The notes beneath the pieces are model-generated. The model saw only the letters and a program-made list of their open reading frames with translations, was not told where the DNA came from and searched no databases. Below are positions 16,478 through 23,811 of a DNA stretch of 64,000 nt, piece by piece (position 1 is the first letter of the stretch; every line of letters begins with the position of its first letter). This stretch comes from GWE2-40-63 sp050179685 (GTDB lineage: Bacteria > Bacteroidota > Bacteroidia > Bacteroidales > SZUA-534): positions 1 through 64,000 of the forward strand of contig JBFXEW010000023.1 in the NCBI GenBank assembly GCA_050179685.1, given 5' to 3'. A program made the position numbers and the translations under genes.

Positions 16478-17605
16478 ATGAGCAAACAAAAAATACTTTT
16501 CATCGACCGCGACGGTACTTTAATTAAAGAACCACCCGTTGATTATCAGGTAGATTCCCTGCAAAAACTGGAATTCATTCCTAAAGTAATTCGCAATCTT
16601 TACGAGTTAAGAAAAAAAAGCAGTTTCTATTTGGCGCTGGTCAGCAATCAGGACGGATTGGGAACCGATTCTTTTCCTGTCGAAGCTTTTGAAGAAGCGC
16701 ATCAAAAAATGCTTTCAACCTTTGCGGGCGAAGGTATTGTATTCGATGCCGAACACATCGATCCTTCGTTTCCCGAAGAAAAATCACCCGGACGAAAACC
16801 CGGAATTGGTATGTTAACCGGATATTTTAACGATAAATTTGATGTTTCCGGCTCCTACGTAATCGGGGATAGAATTACCGATGTGCAACTGGCAAAAAAC
16901 CTGGGTTGCCAGGCTATTTGGTTTACTAATGCTGAAAATCAGTCTTTATTAGACAAAGAAAATTTAAACGGCAGTTGTGCACTCATTAGCGATGACTGGG
17001 ACGAAATATGCCGGTTTTTGTTGAAACCTGACGATAAGGTTACGATTCAACGCAAAACAAAAGAAACTAACATTGAACTTACCCTTTACCGGGGCGAAAT
17101 ACAACGAACCCAAATTAAAACCGGATTGAACTTTTTTGACCACATGCTCGATCAATTGGCCAAACACTCCGGTTGTGGCATGGAACTAAACGTCCAAGGC
17201 GATTTAGAAGTTGATGAACACCACACCATCGAAGATGTGGCCATTGCTTTGGGACAAGCCTATTTGAAACTGTTGGGCGACAAACGCGGCATAAACCGCT
17301 ACGGTTTTTTACTTCCGATGGATGAAAGTTTGGCAACAGTAGCCATCGATTTTTCGGGTCGTTCATGGCTTATTTGGGATGCCGATTTCCAGCGCGAATA
17401 CGTGGGTGATTTTCCTACCGAAATGGCCAAACACTTTTTTAAATCGTTTAGCGACAATGCCCAATGCAACCTGAATGTAAAAGTTACTGGAGAAAACGAT
17501 CATCATAAACTCGAAGCTGTTTTTAAAGCGGTAGCCCGGGCCATTAACGATGCCATGACCTTAAACAATAATCATGAATTGCCAAGCACCAAAGGTTTGC
17601 TTTAG
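16478..17605 (+). CDS. hisB: Bifunctional histidinol-phosphatase / imidazoleglycerol-phosphate dehydratase
   Basis: A 375-aa fusion. Residues 1-165 form a HAD phosphatase (DRDGTLI nucleophile motif near residue 10 and VIGDRITDVQLA) that removes phosphate from histidinol phosphate. Residues 185-375 form the IGP dehydratase, with metal-binding FFDHMLDQLAKHSG, DEHHTIEDVAIALG and the C-terminal DHHKLEAVFKA motif. This matches the enterobacterial-type HisB fusion. A hairpin GATGC-AAA-GCATC lies in the short spacer before it (about 16444-16456). Confidence 0.97.
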   Translation: MSKQKILFIDRDGTLIKEPPVDYQVDSLQKLEFIPKVIRNLYELRKKSSFYLALVSNQDGLGTDSFPVEAFEEAHQKMLSTFAGEGIVFDAEHIDPSFPEEKSPGRKPGIGMLTGYFNDKFDVSGSYVIGDRITDVQLAKNLGCQAIWFTNAENQSLLDKENLNGSCALISDDWDEICRFLLKPDDKVTIQRKTKETNIELTLYRGEIQRTQIKTGLNFFDHMLDQLAKHSGCGMELNVQGDLEVDEHHTIEDVAIALGQAYLKLLGDKRGINRYGFLLPMDESLATVAIDFSGRSWLIWDADFQREYVGDFPTEMAKHFFKSFSDNAQCNLNVKVTGENDHHKLEAVFKAVARAINDAMTLNNNHELPSTKGLL

Positions 17606-17664
17606 CTCAAAATTCAATTTATCAACTATAGAAAGTAGGAAACTGCAATAAATAATTAAAAGGC

Positions 17665-18249
17665 ATGACAAAAATAGCCATCGTAAAATACAATGCCGGA
17701 AACATACAATCGGTTCAGTTTGCCTTAAACCGGCTGGGAATTGACCCTTTGGTAACCGACAATCCGCAACAATTAAAAGCAGCCGACAAAGTTATTTTTC
17801 CTGGTGTGGGCGAAGCCAGCACCGCCATGAAATATTTGAAAGAACGCAAACTCGATCAGCTTCTGAAAGAATTAAAGCAACCTTTTCTGGGAATTTGTCT
17901 GGGCATGCAACTCATGTGCCGGCATTCTGAAGAAAACAATACCGATTGCCTGGGAATTTTCGATTTGCAAGTTAAACAATTTCCTCCACGCGATAAAGTT
18001 CCGCATATGGGCTGGAACACCATAAACCGTTTCAATTCTCCCCTGCTAAAGGGAATTAAGGAAGAGGAATACGTATATTTTGTCCACAGTTTTTATGCAG
18101 AATTGGGTGCTGAAACCATTTGCGAAAGCAACTACATTGTACCATTTACTGCCGGACTGCAAAAAGATAATTTTTATGGCTTTCAGTTTCATCCTGAAAA
18201 AAGTGGAACCATTGGAGCTACTATTTTAAAGAATTTTATTGAGATGTAA
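17665..18249 (+). CDS. hisH: Imidazole glycerol phosphate synthase, glutamine amidotransferase subunit
   Basis: A 194-aa class I glutaminase that supplies ammonia to HisF. The nucleophilic cysteine lies in LGICLGMQLM, and the His-Glu pair is in FQFHPEKSG near the C-terminus. IFPGVGEAS and PHMGWNTI are characteristic HisH segments. hisF lies two genes downstream; the subunits form a heterodimer that makes IGP and AICAR. Confidence 0.97.
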   Translation: MTKIAIVKYNAGNIQSVQFALNRLGIDPLVTDNPQQLKAADKVIFPGVGEASTAMKYLKERKLDQLLKELKQPFLGICLGMQLMCRHSEENNTDCLGIFDLQVKQFPPRDKVPHMGWNTINRFNSPLLKGIKEEEYVYFVHSFYAELGAETICESNYIVPFTAGLQKDNFYGFQFHPEKSGTIGATILKNFIEM

Positions 18250-18295
18250 ATTGTAAACCGTGATTCAGCATATTCTAAAATAAGCAAAAGCTCAA

Positions 18296-18340
18296 AGAAT
18301 TACTGAATCACTAAATCACTGGATCACAGAATAACAGAAT
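18296..18340 (+). repeat. Short-word intergenic repeat, copy 3
   Basis: The spacer between hisH and hisA is a drifting tandem of 8-9 nt words (GAATTACT, GAATCACT, AAATCACT, GGATCAC, AGAATAAC, AGAAT). Its last 18 bases, 18323-18340, occur exactly on the opposite strand at 1216-1233. Confidence 0.65.
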
Positions 18341-18351
18341 AAAAAAAAACT

Positions 18352-19074
18352 ATGGAAATCATCCCCGCAATTGATATCATCGACGGCAAATGTGTAAGGC
18401 TTACCTATGGCGATTTTGCACAGCGAAAAATTTACAACGAAAATCCGCTCGACGTGGCCAAACAATTTGAGCAAGCCGGAATCAAACGACTTCATCTGGT
18501 CGACCTCGACGGAGCCAAATCAGGCAGCATGGTGAACTACAAAGTTCTGGAAAACATCTGCAAAAATACCCGCTTAATCGTTGATTTTGGCGGTGGAATA
18601 AATTCCCAAAACGATTTAGAACTTGCATTTAACAGCGGAGCTCAAATGCTTACCGGTGGCAGTATTGCCGTTAAACAACCCGAATTATTCCGTCAGTGGC
18701 TTCGCGAATATGGGTCCGATAAAATAATTCTGGGTGCCGACGTACGCAATCAAACCATTGCCATTAAAGGCTGGCAGGAAGATTCGGACTTAAGCATCAG
18801 CCAGTTAATACAAAACTACCTGCCTTATGGAATTAAAAAGGTTATTTGTACCGATATTTCAAAAGACGGGGCCATGCAGGGACCATCGTTTGAACTCTAC
18901 AGGCAATTAATCAACGAGTTTCCTGAACAACAGTTTATTGCCAGCGGCGGAGTAACTACACTTGATGATGTACTAAAACTAAAAGAAATGGGCATGCACG
19001 GAACCATTATCGGGAAAGCAATCTACGAGGGTAGCATCAGTTTGAAAAAACTCTTTGAATTGTTTATTGATTAA
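18352..19074 (+). CDS. hisA: ProFAR isomerase
   Basis: A 240-aa TIM-barrel enzyme that isomerises ProFAR to PRFAR. The N-terminal IIPAIDIIDGKCVRL holds the catalytic Asp. The second-half acid is in VICTDISKDGAMQGPS, and phosphate-binding loops VDFGGGINS and ASGGVTTLDD are present. The gene ends before a short CTAGAGA tandem repeat and the start of hisF. Confidence 0.97.
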   Translation: MEIIPAIDIIDGKCVRLTYGDFAQRKIYNENPLDVAKQFEQAGIKRLHLVDLDGAKSGSMVNYKVLENICKNTRLIVDFGGGINSQNDLELAFNSGAQMLTGGSIAVKQPELFRQWLREYGSDKIILGADVRNQTIAIKGWQEDSDLSISQLIQNYLPYGIKKVICTDISKDGAMQGPSFELYRQLINEFPEQQFIASGGVTTLDDVLKLKEMGMHGTIIGKAIYEGSISLKKLFELFID

Positions 19075-19082
19075 ACCAGGAA

Positions 19083-19110
19083 CTAGAGACTAGAGACTAG
19101 AGACTAGAGA
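19083..19110. repeat. Tandem repeat, 7 bp x 4
   Basis: Four perfect copies of CTAGAGA in the 69-base spacer between hisA and hisF. A slippage-prone microsatellite inside an operon. Confidence 0.9.
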
Positions 19111-19143
19111 CACAATAATATTAAGCTATAAAATATAAATACA

Positions 19144-19899
19144 ATGCTTGCAAAACGAATTATCCCTTGTCTTGATGTTAAAGACGGCCGAACGGTAAAA
19201 GGAATCAACTTTAAAGAACTCCGCGATGCCGGCGATCCGGTCGAACTTGGCGCTTTGTACGCCGCATCGGGTGCCGATGAACTTTGCTTTTTGGATATCT
19301 CAGCCACGCTCGAAGAACGCAAAACCTTTGCCGATTTGGTGAAAAAGATTGCCACTAATGTTAATATTCCGTTTACGGTGGGCGGAGGAATAAGCAGTGT
19401 AAATCAGGTTGGACGCCTGCTCAAAGCCGGAGCTGATAAAATTACCATCAATTCGGCGGCAGTGAAAAACCCGAAACTCGTTGCTGCCCTGGCAAAACAA
19501 TTTGGTTCACAATGTGTGGTGGTGGCCATCGACACCCGTTACGACGGAACCAACTGGCTGGTTAATACGCATGGTGGAACATTTGCCACTCCTCTTTTAG
19601 CTACCGACTGGGCCTCTCAGGTTTATAATTTGGGTGCGGGCGAGATTCTACTCACCAGTATGAATCACGATGGTACAAAAAACGGTTTTGCACTGGATAT
19701 TACCCGAACTATCTCTGAACGGGTTAATATCCCGGTAATTGCCTCAGGCGGAGCTGGTAAGATGGAACATTTTACTGAAGTTTTTACCAGCGGAAAAGCC
19801 GATGCTGCACTGGCTGCCAGCATTTTTCATTTTAAAGAAATTGAAATACAGAATTTAAAAAACTTCCTGCACCAACAGGGAATTCAAACCAGAATTTAA
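19144..19899 (+). CDS. hisF: Imidazole glycerol phosphate synthase, cyclase subunit
   Basis: A 251-aa TIM barrel that joins ammonia from HisH to PRFAR and cyclises it. Catalytic aspartates are visible in IPCLDVKDGRTVKG (N-terminus) and VAIDTRYDG. Phosphate loops VGGGISSV and ASGGAGKMEH are typical. The gene lies 69 bases after hisA and 29 bases before hisIE. Confidence 0.97.
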   Translation: MLAKRIIPCLDVKDGRTVKGINFKELRDAGDPVELGALYAASGADELCFLDISATLEERKTFADLVKKIATNVNIPFTVGGGISSVNQVGRLLKAGADKITINSAAVKNPKLVAALAKQFGSQCVVVAIDTRYDGTNWLVNTHGGTFATPLLATDWASQVYNLGAGEILLTSMNHDGTKNGFALDITRTISERVNIPVIASGGAGKMEHFTEVFTSGKADAALAASIFHFKEIEIQNLKNFLHQQGIQTRI

Positions 19900-19928
19900 G
19901 GATAAGAACTAATTAAAAACAACGTAAA

Positions 19929-20528
19929 ATGATGACCATAGATTTTAAAAAATATGCCGACGGATTGGCTCCGGCTATTATTCAGGATGCAATTACTAAC
20001 CGGGTGTTGATGCTGGGTTTTATGAATGAAGAAGCTTTGAATGAGACCCGCAAAAGCGGTAAAGTAACTTTTTATTCTCGCAGCCAGCAAAAGCTCTGGA
20101 CCAAAGGCGAAACATCGGGAAACTTTCTGTTTTTAAAGCACATTCTGATTGATTGCGATAACGACACCCTTTTAATTAAGGTGAATCCGCAGGGGCCAAC
20201 CTGTCACAAAGGAACCGACACTTGTTTTAATGAAGTTAACAATAAAGATTTTTCCTTACAATACCTTGAAAATGTGATCACTTCGCGAAGAGAAGAATCG
20301 CCTGAAGTTTCATATACCCGTCGGTTATTCGATAAAGGAATTAATAAAATAGCTCAAAAAGTAGGCGAAGAAGCTGTAGAGCTTATTATTGAAGCCAAGG
20401 ACAACAATAACGAGCTTTTTATAAACGAAGCAGCCGACTTAATGTACCATTACATTGTATTACTGCAGGCCAAAGGGTTCAGTCTCGATGATGTAGTGCA
20501 GGTATTAAAAGAACGGCACCGGAAGTAA
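19929..20528 (+). CDS. hisIE: Bifunctional phosphoribosyl-AMP cyclohydrolase / phosphoribosyl-ATP pyrophosphatase
   Basis: A 199-aa fusion that performs steps two and three of the pathway. Residues 1-105 are the HisI cyclohydrolase (VLMLGFMNEEAL, FYSRSQQKLWTKGETSGN and the metal-binding CDNDT / GPTCHKGTDTCF). Residues 110-199 are the HisE pyrophosphohydrolase (KVGEEAVELIIEAK and the acidic helix NEAADLMYHYIVLL). The start is taken as the first of two adjacent ATGs. trpB follows after 39 bases. Confidence 0.97.
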   Translation: MMTIDFKKYADGLAPAIIQDAITNRVLMLGFMNEEALNETRKSGKVTFYSRSQQKLWTKGETSGNFLFLKHILIDCDNDTLLIKVNPQGPTCHKGTDTCFNEVNNKDFSLQYLENVITSRREESPEVSYTRRLFDKGINKIAQKVGEEAVELIIEAKDNNNELFINEAADLMYHYIVLLQAKGFSLDDVVQVLKERHRK

Positions 20529-20567
20529 ACAAAAAACAATTTATTATTTACCAAAATACAAACTCCA

Positions 20568-21782
20568 ATGACAAACAATTATTTTAAAACGTATCCCGAC
20601 AACAAAGGATTTTTCGGCAGCTATGGGGGCTCTTTCATTCCACCTGAATTACAAAAAGAAATGGATAACATAACTGCTGCGTATCATTCCATCAGTAAAT
20701 CGCATAATTTTATTGCTGAATTACGGAGTATTCGAAAACACTTTCAGGGACGCCCCACGCCGGTTTATTTCTGCAACCGCTTATCAAACAAGTACGGAGG
20801 CCGCATTTACCTAAAGCGCGAAGATTTAAACCATTCCGGGGCACATAAATTAAATCATTGCATGGGCGAAGCGCTATTGGCCAAACACCTGGGAAAGAAG
20901 AAACTGATTGCCGAAACCGGGGCCGGACAACATGGTGTGGCTTTAGCAACAGCCGCTGCCTATTTTGGACTCGAATGTGAAATTCACATGGGTGAAGTTG
21001 ATATGGCAAAAGAACATCCCAATGTGGTTCGTATGGAGATTCTTGGGGCCAAAGTAATTCCGGTTTCTCATGGATTAAAAACCTTAAAGGAAGCCGTTGA
21101 TTCTGCTTTTCAGGCTTATTTAAAAGACCCGATTACCAGTATTTACTGTATTGGTTCGGTGGTTGGCCCACATCCCTTTCCATTAATGGTTCGCGATTTT
21201 CAACGTGTAGTAGGTATCGAAGCCAAGGAACAGTACTTTGACATGACCGGTGAACAACCCGACCATGTAGTTGCTTGTGTGGGAGGCGGTAGCAATGCAA
21301 TGGGTATTTTTTCTGCTTATCTCGATGAGGAATCGGTAGCTATTTATGGCGTTGAACCTGCCGGTCGTTCCCTCGATTATGGCGAACATGCAGCCACCAT
21401 GACCAAAGGAAAACCGGGTATGATTCACGGATTCAAATGCTATCTTTTGCAGGATGAAACGGGAGCTCCGGCACCTGTTTATTCGGTAGCCAGCGGACTC
21501 GATTATCCGGGAGTTGGCCCGGAACACAGCATGCTGAACGATTTAAAACGGGTGAATTATGTTACCGCTTCCGATGAAGAAGCCATTGATGCTTTTTTTG
21601 AACTCAGTCGGCTCGAAGGTATTATTCCAGCGCTTGAAAGTGCTCATGCTGTAGCCTTTGCCATTAAGCTGGCTAAAGAGCATCCACAGGAATCGATTCT
21701 GGTAAACCTAAGCGGACGCGGCGATAAAGACATTGATTTTGTTATGGATTCCTATGGCTTACCCGAAAACAGAAAACAATAG
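20568..21782 (+). CDS. trpB: Tryptophan synthase beta chain-like PLP enzyme
   Basis: A 404-aa protein with the full TrpB core: GRPTPVYFCNRLS, the PLP lysine Lys94 in NHSGAHKLNHC, the catalytic Glu116 in ETGAGQHG, GSVVGPHPFPLMVRDFQ and the phosphate-binding GGGSNAMG. The reaction would be indole + serine to tryptophan. There is no trpA or other trp gene nearby; the gene is the last in the histidine operon. Positions that are nearly invariant in TrpB1 differ: HKINN is HKLNH, and the DVERQ region reads DMAKE. Both are near the substrate or TrpA-contact region, so this may be a stand-alone TrpB working on free indole or a related reaction. Confidence 0.85.
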   Translation: MTNNYFKTYPDNKGFFGSYGGSFIPPELQKEMDNITAAYHSISKSHNFIAELRSIRKHFQGRPTPVYFCNRLSNKYGGRIYLKREDLNHSGAHKLNHCMGEALLAKHLGKKKLIAETGAGQHGVALATAAAYFGLECEIHMGEVDMAKEHPNVVRMEILGAKVIPVSHGLKTLKEAVDSAFQAYLKDPITSIYCIGSVVGPHPFPLMVRDFQRVVGIEAKEQYFDMTGEQPDHVVACVGGGSNAMGIFSAYLDEESVAIYGVEPAGRSLDYGEHAATMTKGKPGMIHGFKCYLLQDETGAPAPVYSVASGLDYPGVGPEHSMLNDLKRVNYVTASDEEAIDAFFELSRLEGIIPALESAHAVAFAIKLAKEHPQESILVNLSGRGDKDIDFVMDSYGLPENRKQ

Positions 21783-21870
21783 TTTTATAAAAAACAGGTA
21801 GACTAAAAATCTTTGGATAAAAGAATTAAGTCTTTCTGATTTTCAATAAGATTACCGAAGAAAATTTAAT

Positions 21871-22107
21871 TTAAGAAGAGGTTGTCCCAAAAGTAAGGTG
21901 CATTTACCAAAAACTTACAAAATGGAAGTAATCTTCAAAAAAGGGATGCTCCTGCCTGGCCGGTAGACAAGGATGACGCGTATTTTAACTGATTTTCGCA
22001 GATCTAATCAGCGTAAATCAGTTTTTTCAGCGTTATCAGCGTTCTATCCCTTTTAATTTGAAAGAAGATGGTTTAAATCTTTTGCTTTTTAGACAGCCTC
22101 TTCTTAA
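21871..22107 (+). repeat. MITE-like repeat, copy A
   Basis: A 237-bp element with terminal inverted repeats TTAAGAAGAGGTTGTC (21871-21886) and GACAGCCTCTTCTTAA (22092-22107), one mismatch. No coding sequence. It shares ends and most of the interior, in the same orientation, with 54467-54679, and differs mainly by a GC-rich palindrome at 21951-21972. It lies just before the xylan locus. Confidence 0.82.
21951..21972. repeat. REP-like palindrome inside MITE copy A
   Basis: Imperfect palindrome CCTGCCTGG/CCGGTAGACAAGG, absent from the matching place in copy B. It resembles the palindrome that served as the IS target at 10005-10019 / 11609-11627 (shared CCTGCCT and CCGG core). Confidence 0.55.
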
Positions 22108-22152
22108 AAATTATACCATAAATGCAATGAGATTTATCTTGTTGAGAAACAA

Positions 22153-23757
22153 CTATTCGTATGCATACTTAAACCAATCGAACATAGCTTTTGATTTCGA
22201 TTTAATTCCATTACTGCTGGTGTACATGCCAACATAAGGTCCGGTAAAATCGACTCCCGACGATGGGCCGCAAACACGTGCATCTTGTTTCTCACCTATG
22301 GCCTCCAGGGTATTTATATCGCTTCCGAAATAAAACTGATAATCAAAAACATCGGCTTTTAATCCCAAAACAACGGAATTTCCTTTGTAAGCATTTTCGG
22401 CTAGCAAAACTTCGGTTCCTTTTTCCACTTTAAACAACTTGATGGTTTTAGCACTTTTAACCAATCGATACTGGTTTTTACTATCCAGTAAGGCTACAAA
22501 TCCGGCTTCTTCGTTGGTTTTGTTGCTATTAAATTCCACTTTGGTGAAGGCTTCAAAAGTAAAATGCTGAATACGCCGTCCCCAGAACGAAGGTTGGTTG
22601 TTTTCACTTAGCTTTTGAGGACGGGTAAGCAAGTGTAACTTTCCCTGTTCAAGCTTATACCAATCTTCAGTGGGTGTGCGCAACATATTCCATTCATAGG
22701 CCATATTTTTTGCTTCAAATCCGTCAACGGCTGACTTAGCATTAAGTTTCATTGGAGGCAGTTTGGGAGCAGGCATTTCACTTTCAACAATTCCTTTGCC
22801 CGGGTTAAATACGGGCCAGCCATCTTCAAAAACCAGGGGGACCAAAAAGGTTTCGCGACCCAACAAAACCTGTTGGTTTACAGGGCGTGTTGCTAATAGA
22901 ACTGCCCACCATTCCTTGTTTTGGGTCTGCACCAAATCGGCGTGACCCACAGCAGCTATCGGATAATCTTTTCCCAAATGCCGGTGGGTTAAAACCGGAT
23001 TTATTAGCGAAGGTGTATAGGTTCCCATCAGCGAATCGCTTTCGAAAACCGTAATGGCATGATGAATGCTGGTTCCTCCTTCGGCAATCATCAACATATA
23101 ACGACCATTTATCTTATAAATATGTGGTGCTTCGCCCCAAACCGCATTGGTAGCATGTCCAAATGTCATTTGAACCGGCTGGTCCAGTAATTTCCCTGTG
23201 GCCATATCAATTTTTTGAATAAATGCACCGTTTTGTCCCGGCCAGGCACGGTAGCCATGCAGATTATGCCCGCCAATATAATAAGCGCTGCCGTCGTCGT
23301 CCCAGAACAAGGTAGGATCAATACCCGGAGCATCTTTAACCCAAATAGGATCGGACCAGGGACCTGCAGGATTGGAAGCAGTAACATAAAAGTTTCCTCC
23401 ACAGCCTACACAGGTGGTAACCATATAAAAGGTATCGTTATGATGTCGTAAGGTTGGCGCGAAAATACCCCTTGACGGCTCAAGACCATCGGGTAAGTTC
23501 AATTGAGATGGTCGATCGAGTACATGGCCAATTTGTTCCCAATGAACCAAATCGGTACTGTGAAAAATGGGAACTCCCGGAAAATACTCAAAGCTGGAAT
23601 GTACCAGATAATAATCGTTTCCTACCCTACAAATACTGGGATCGGGATAAAAACCGGAAAGAATCGGGTTTTTAAAAGACTCCGGTTCCTGAGCCTTTGC
23701 ACCAATGGCAAAACAGATTGATGCCAGAAGCGTAAGTTTAAACAGAAGGTGTTTCAT
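22153..23757 (-). CDS. GH43 beta-xylosidase / arabinofuranosidase, secreted
   Basis: A 534-aa enzyme with a signal peptide (1-22, ending GAKAQ). The five-bladed GH43 domain (about residues 28-325) shows its three acidic residues in YPDPSI (base), GIDPTLFWDDDGS (pKa modulator) and WGEAPHIYK (acid). Residues 345-534 form a beta-sandwich of the kind found at the C-terminus of GH43 beta-xylosidases (subfamily 12-like; subfamily tentative). It should release xylose or arabinose from xylo-oligosaccharides in the periplasm. It is transcribed away from the rest of the locus with the hybrid sensor gene upstream (54-base gap). Confidence 0.88.
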   Translation of the reverse strand: MKHLLFKLTLLASICFAIGAKAQEPESFKNPILSGFYPDPSICRVGNDYYLVHSSFEYFPGVPIFHSTDLVHWEQIGHVLDRPSQLNLPDGLEPSRGIFAPTLRHHNDTFYMVTTCVGCGGNFYVTASNPAGPWSDPIWVKDAPGIDPTLFWDDDGSAYYIGGHNLHGYRAWPGQNGAFIQKIDMATGKLLDQPVQMTFGHATNAVWGEAPHIYKINGRYMLMIAEGGTSIHHAITVFESDSLMGTYTPSLINPVLTHRHLGKDYPIAAVGHADLVQTQNKEWWAVLLATRPVNQQVLLGRETFLVPLVFEDGWPVFNPGKGIVESEMPAPKLPPMKLNAKSAVDGFEAKNMAYEWNMLRTPTEDWYKLEQGKLHLLTRPQKLSENNQPSFWGRRIQHFTFEAFTKVEFNSNKTNEEAGFVALLDSKNQYRLVKSAKTIKLFKVEKGTEVLLAENAYKGNSVVLGLKADVFDYQFYFGSDINTLEAIGEKQDARVCGPSSGVDFTGPYVGMYTSSNGIKSKSKAMFDWFKYAYE

Positions 23758-23811
23758 CGTAAAAAAAATAATGGATATACTTAGCAGAAAAGGTTTTCAA
23801 TACCTAAAGAA

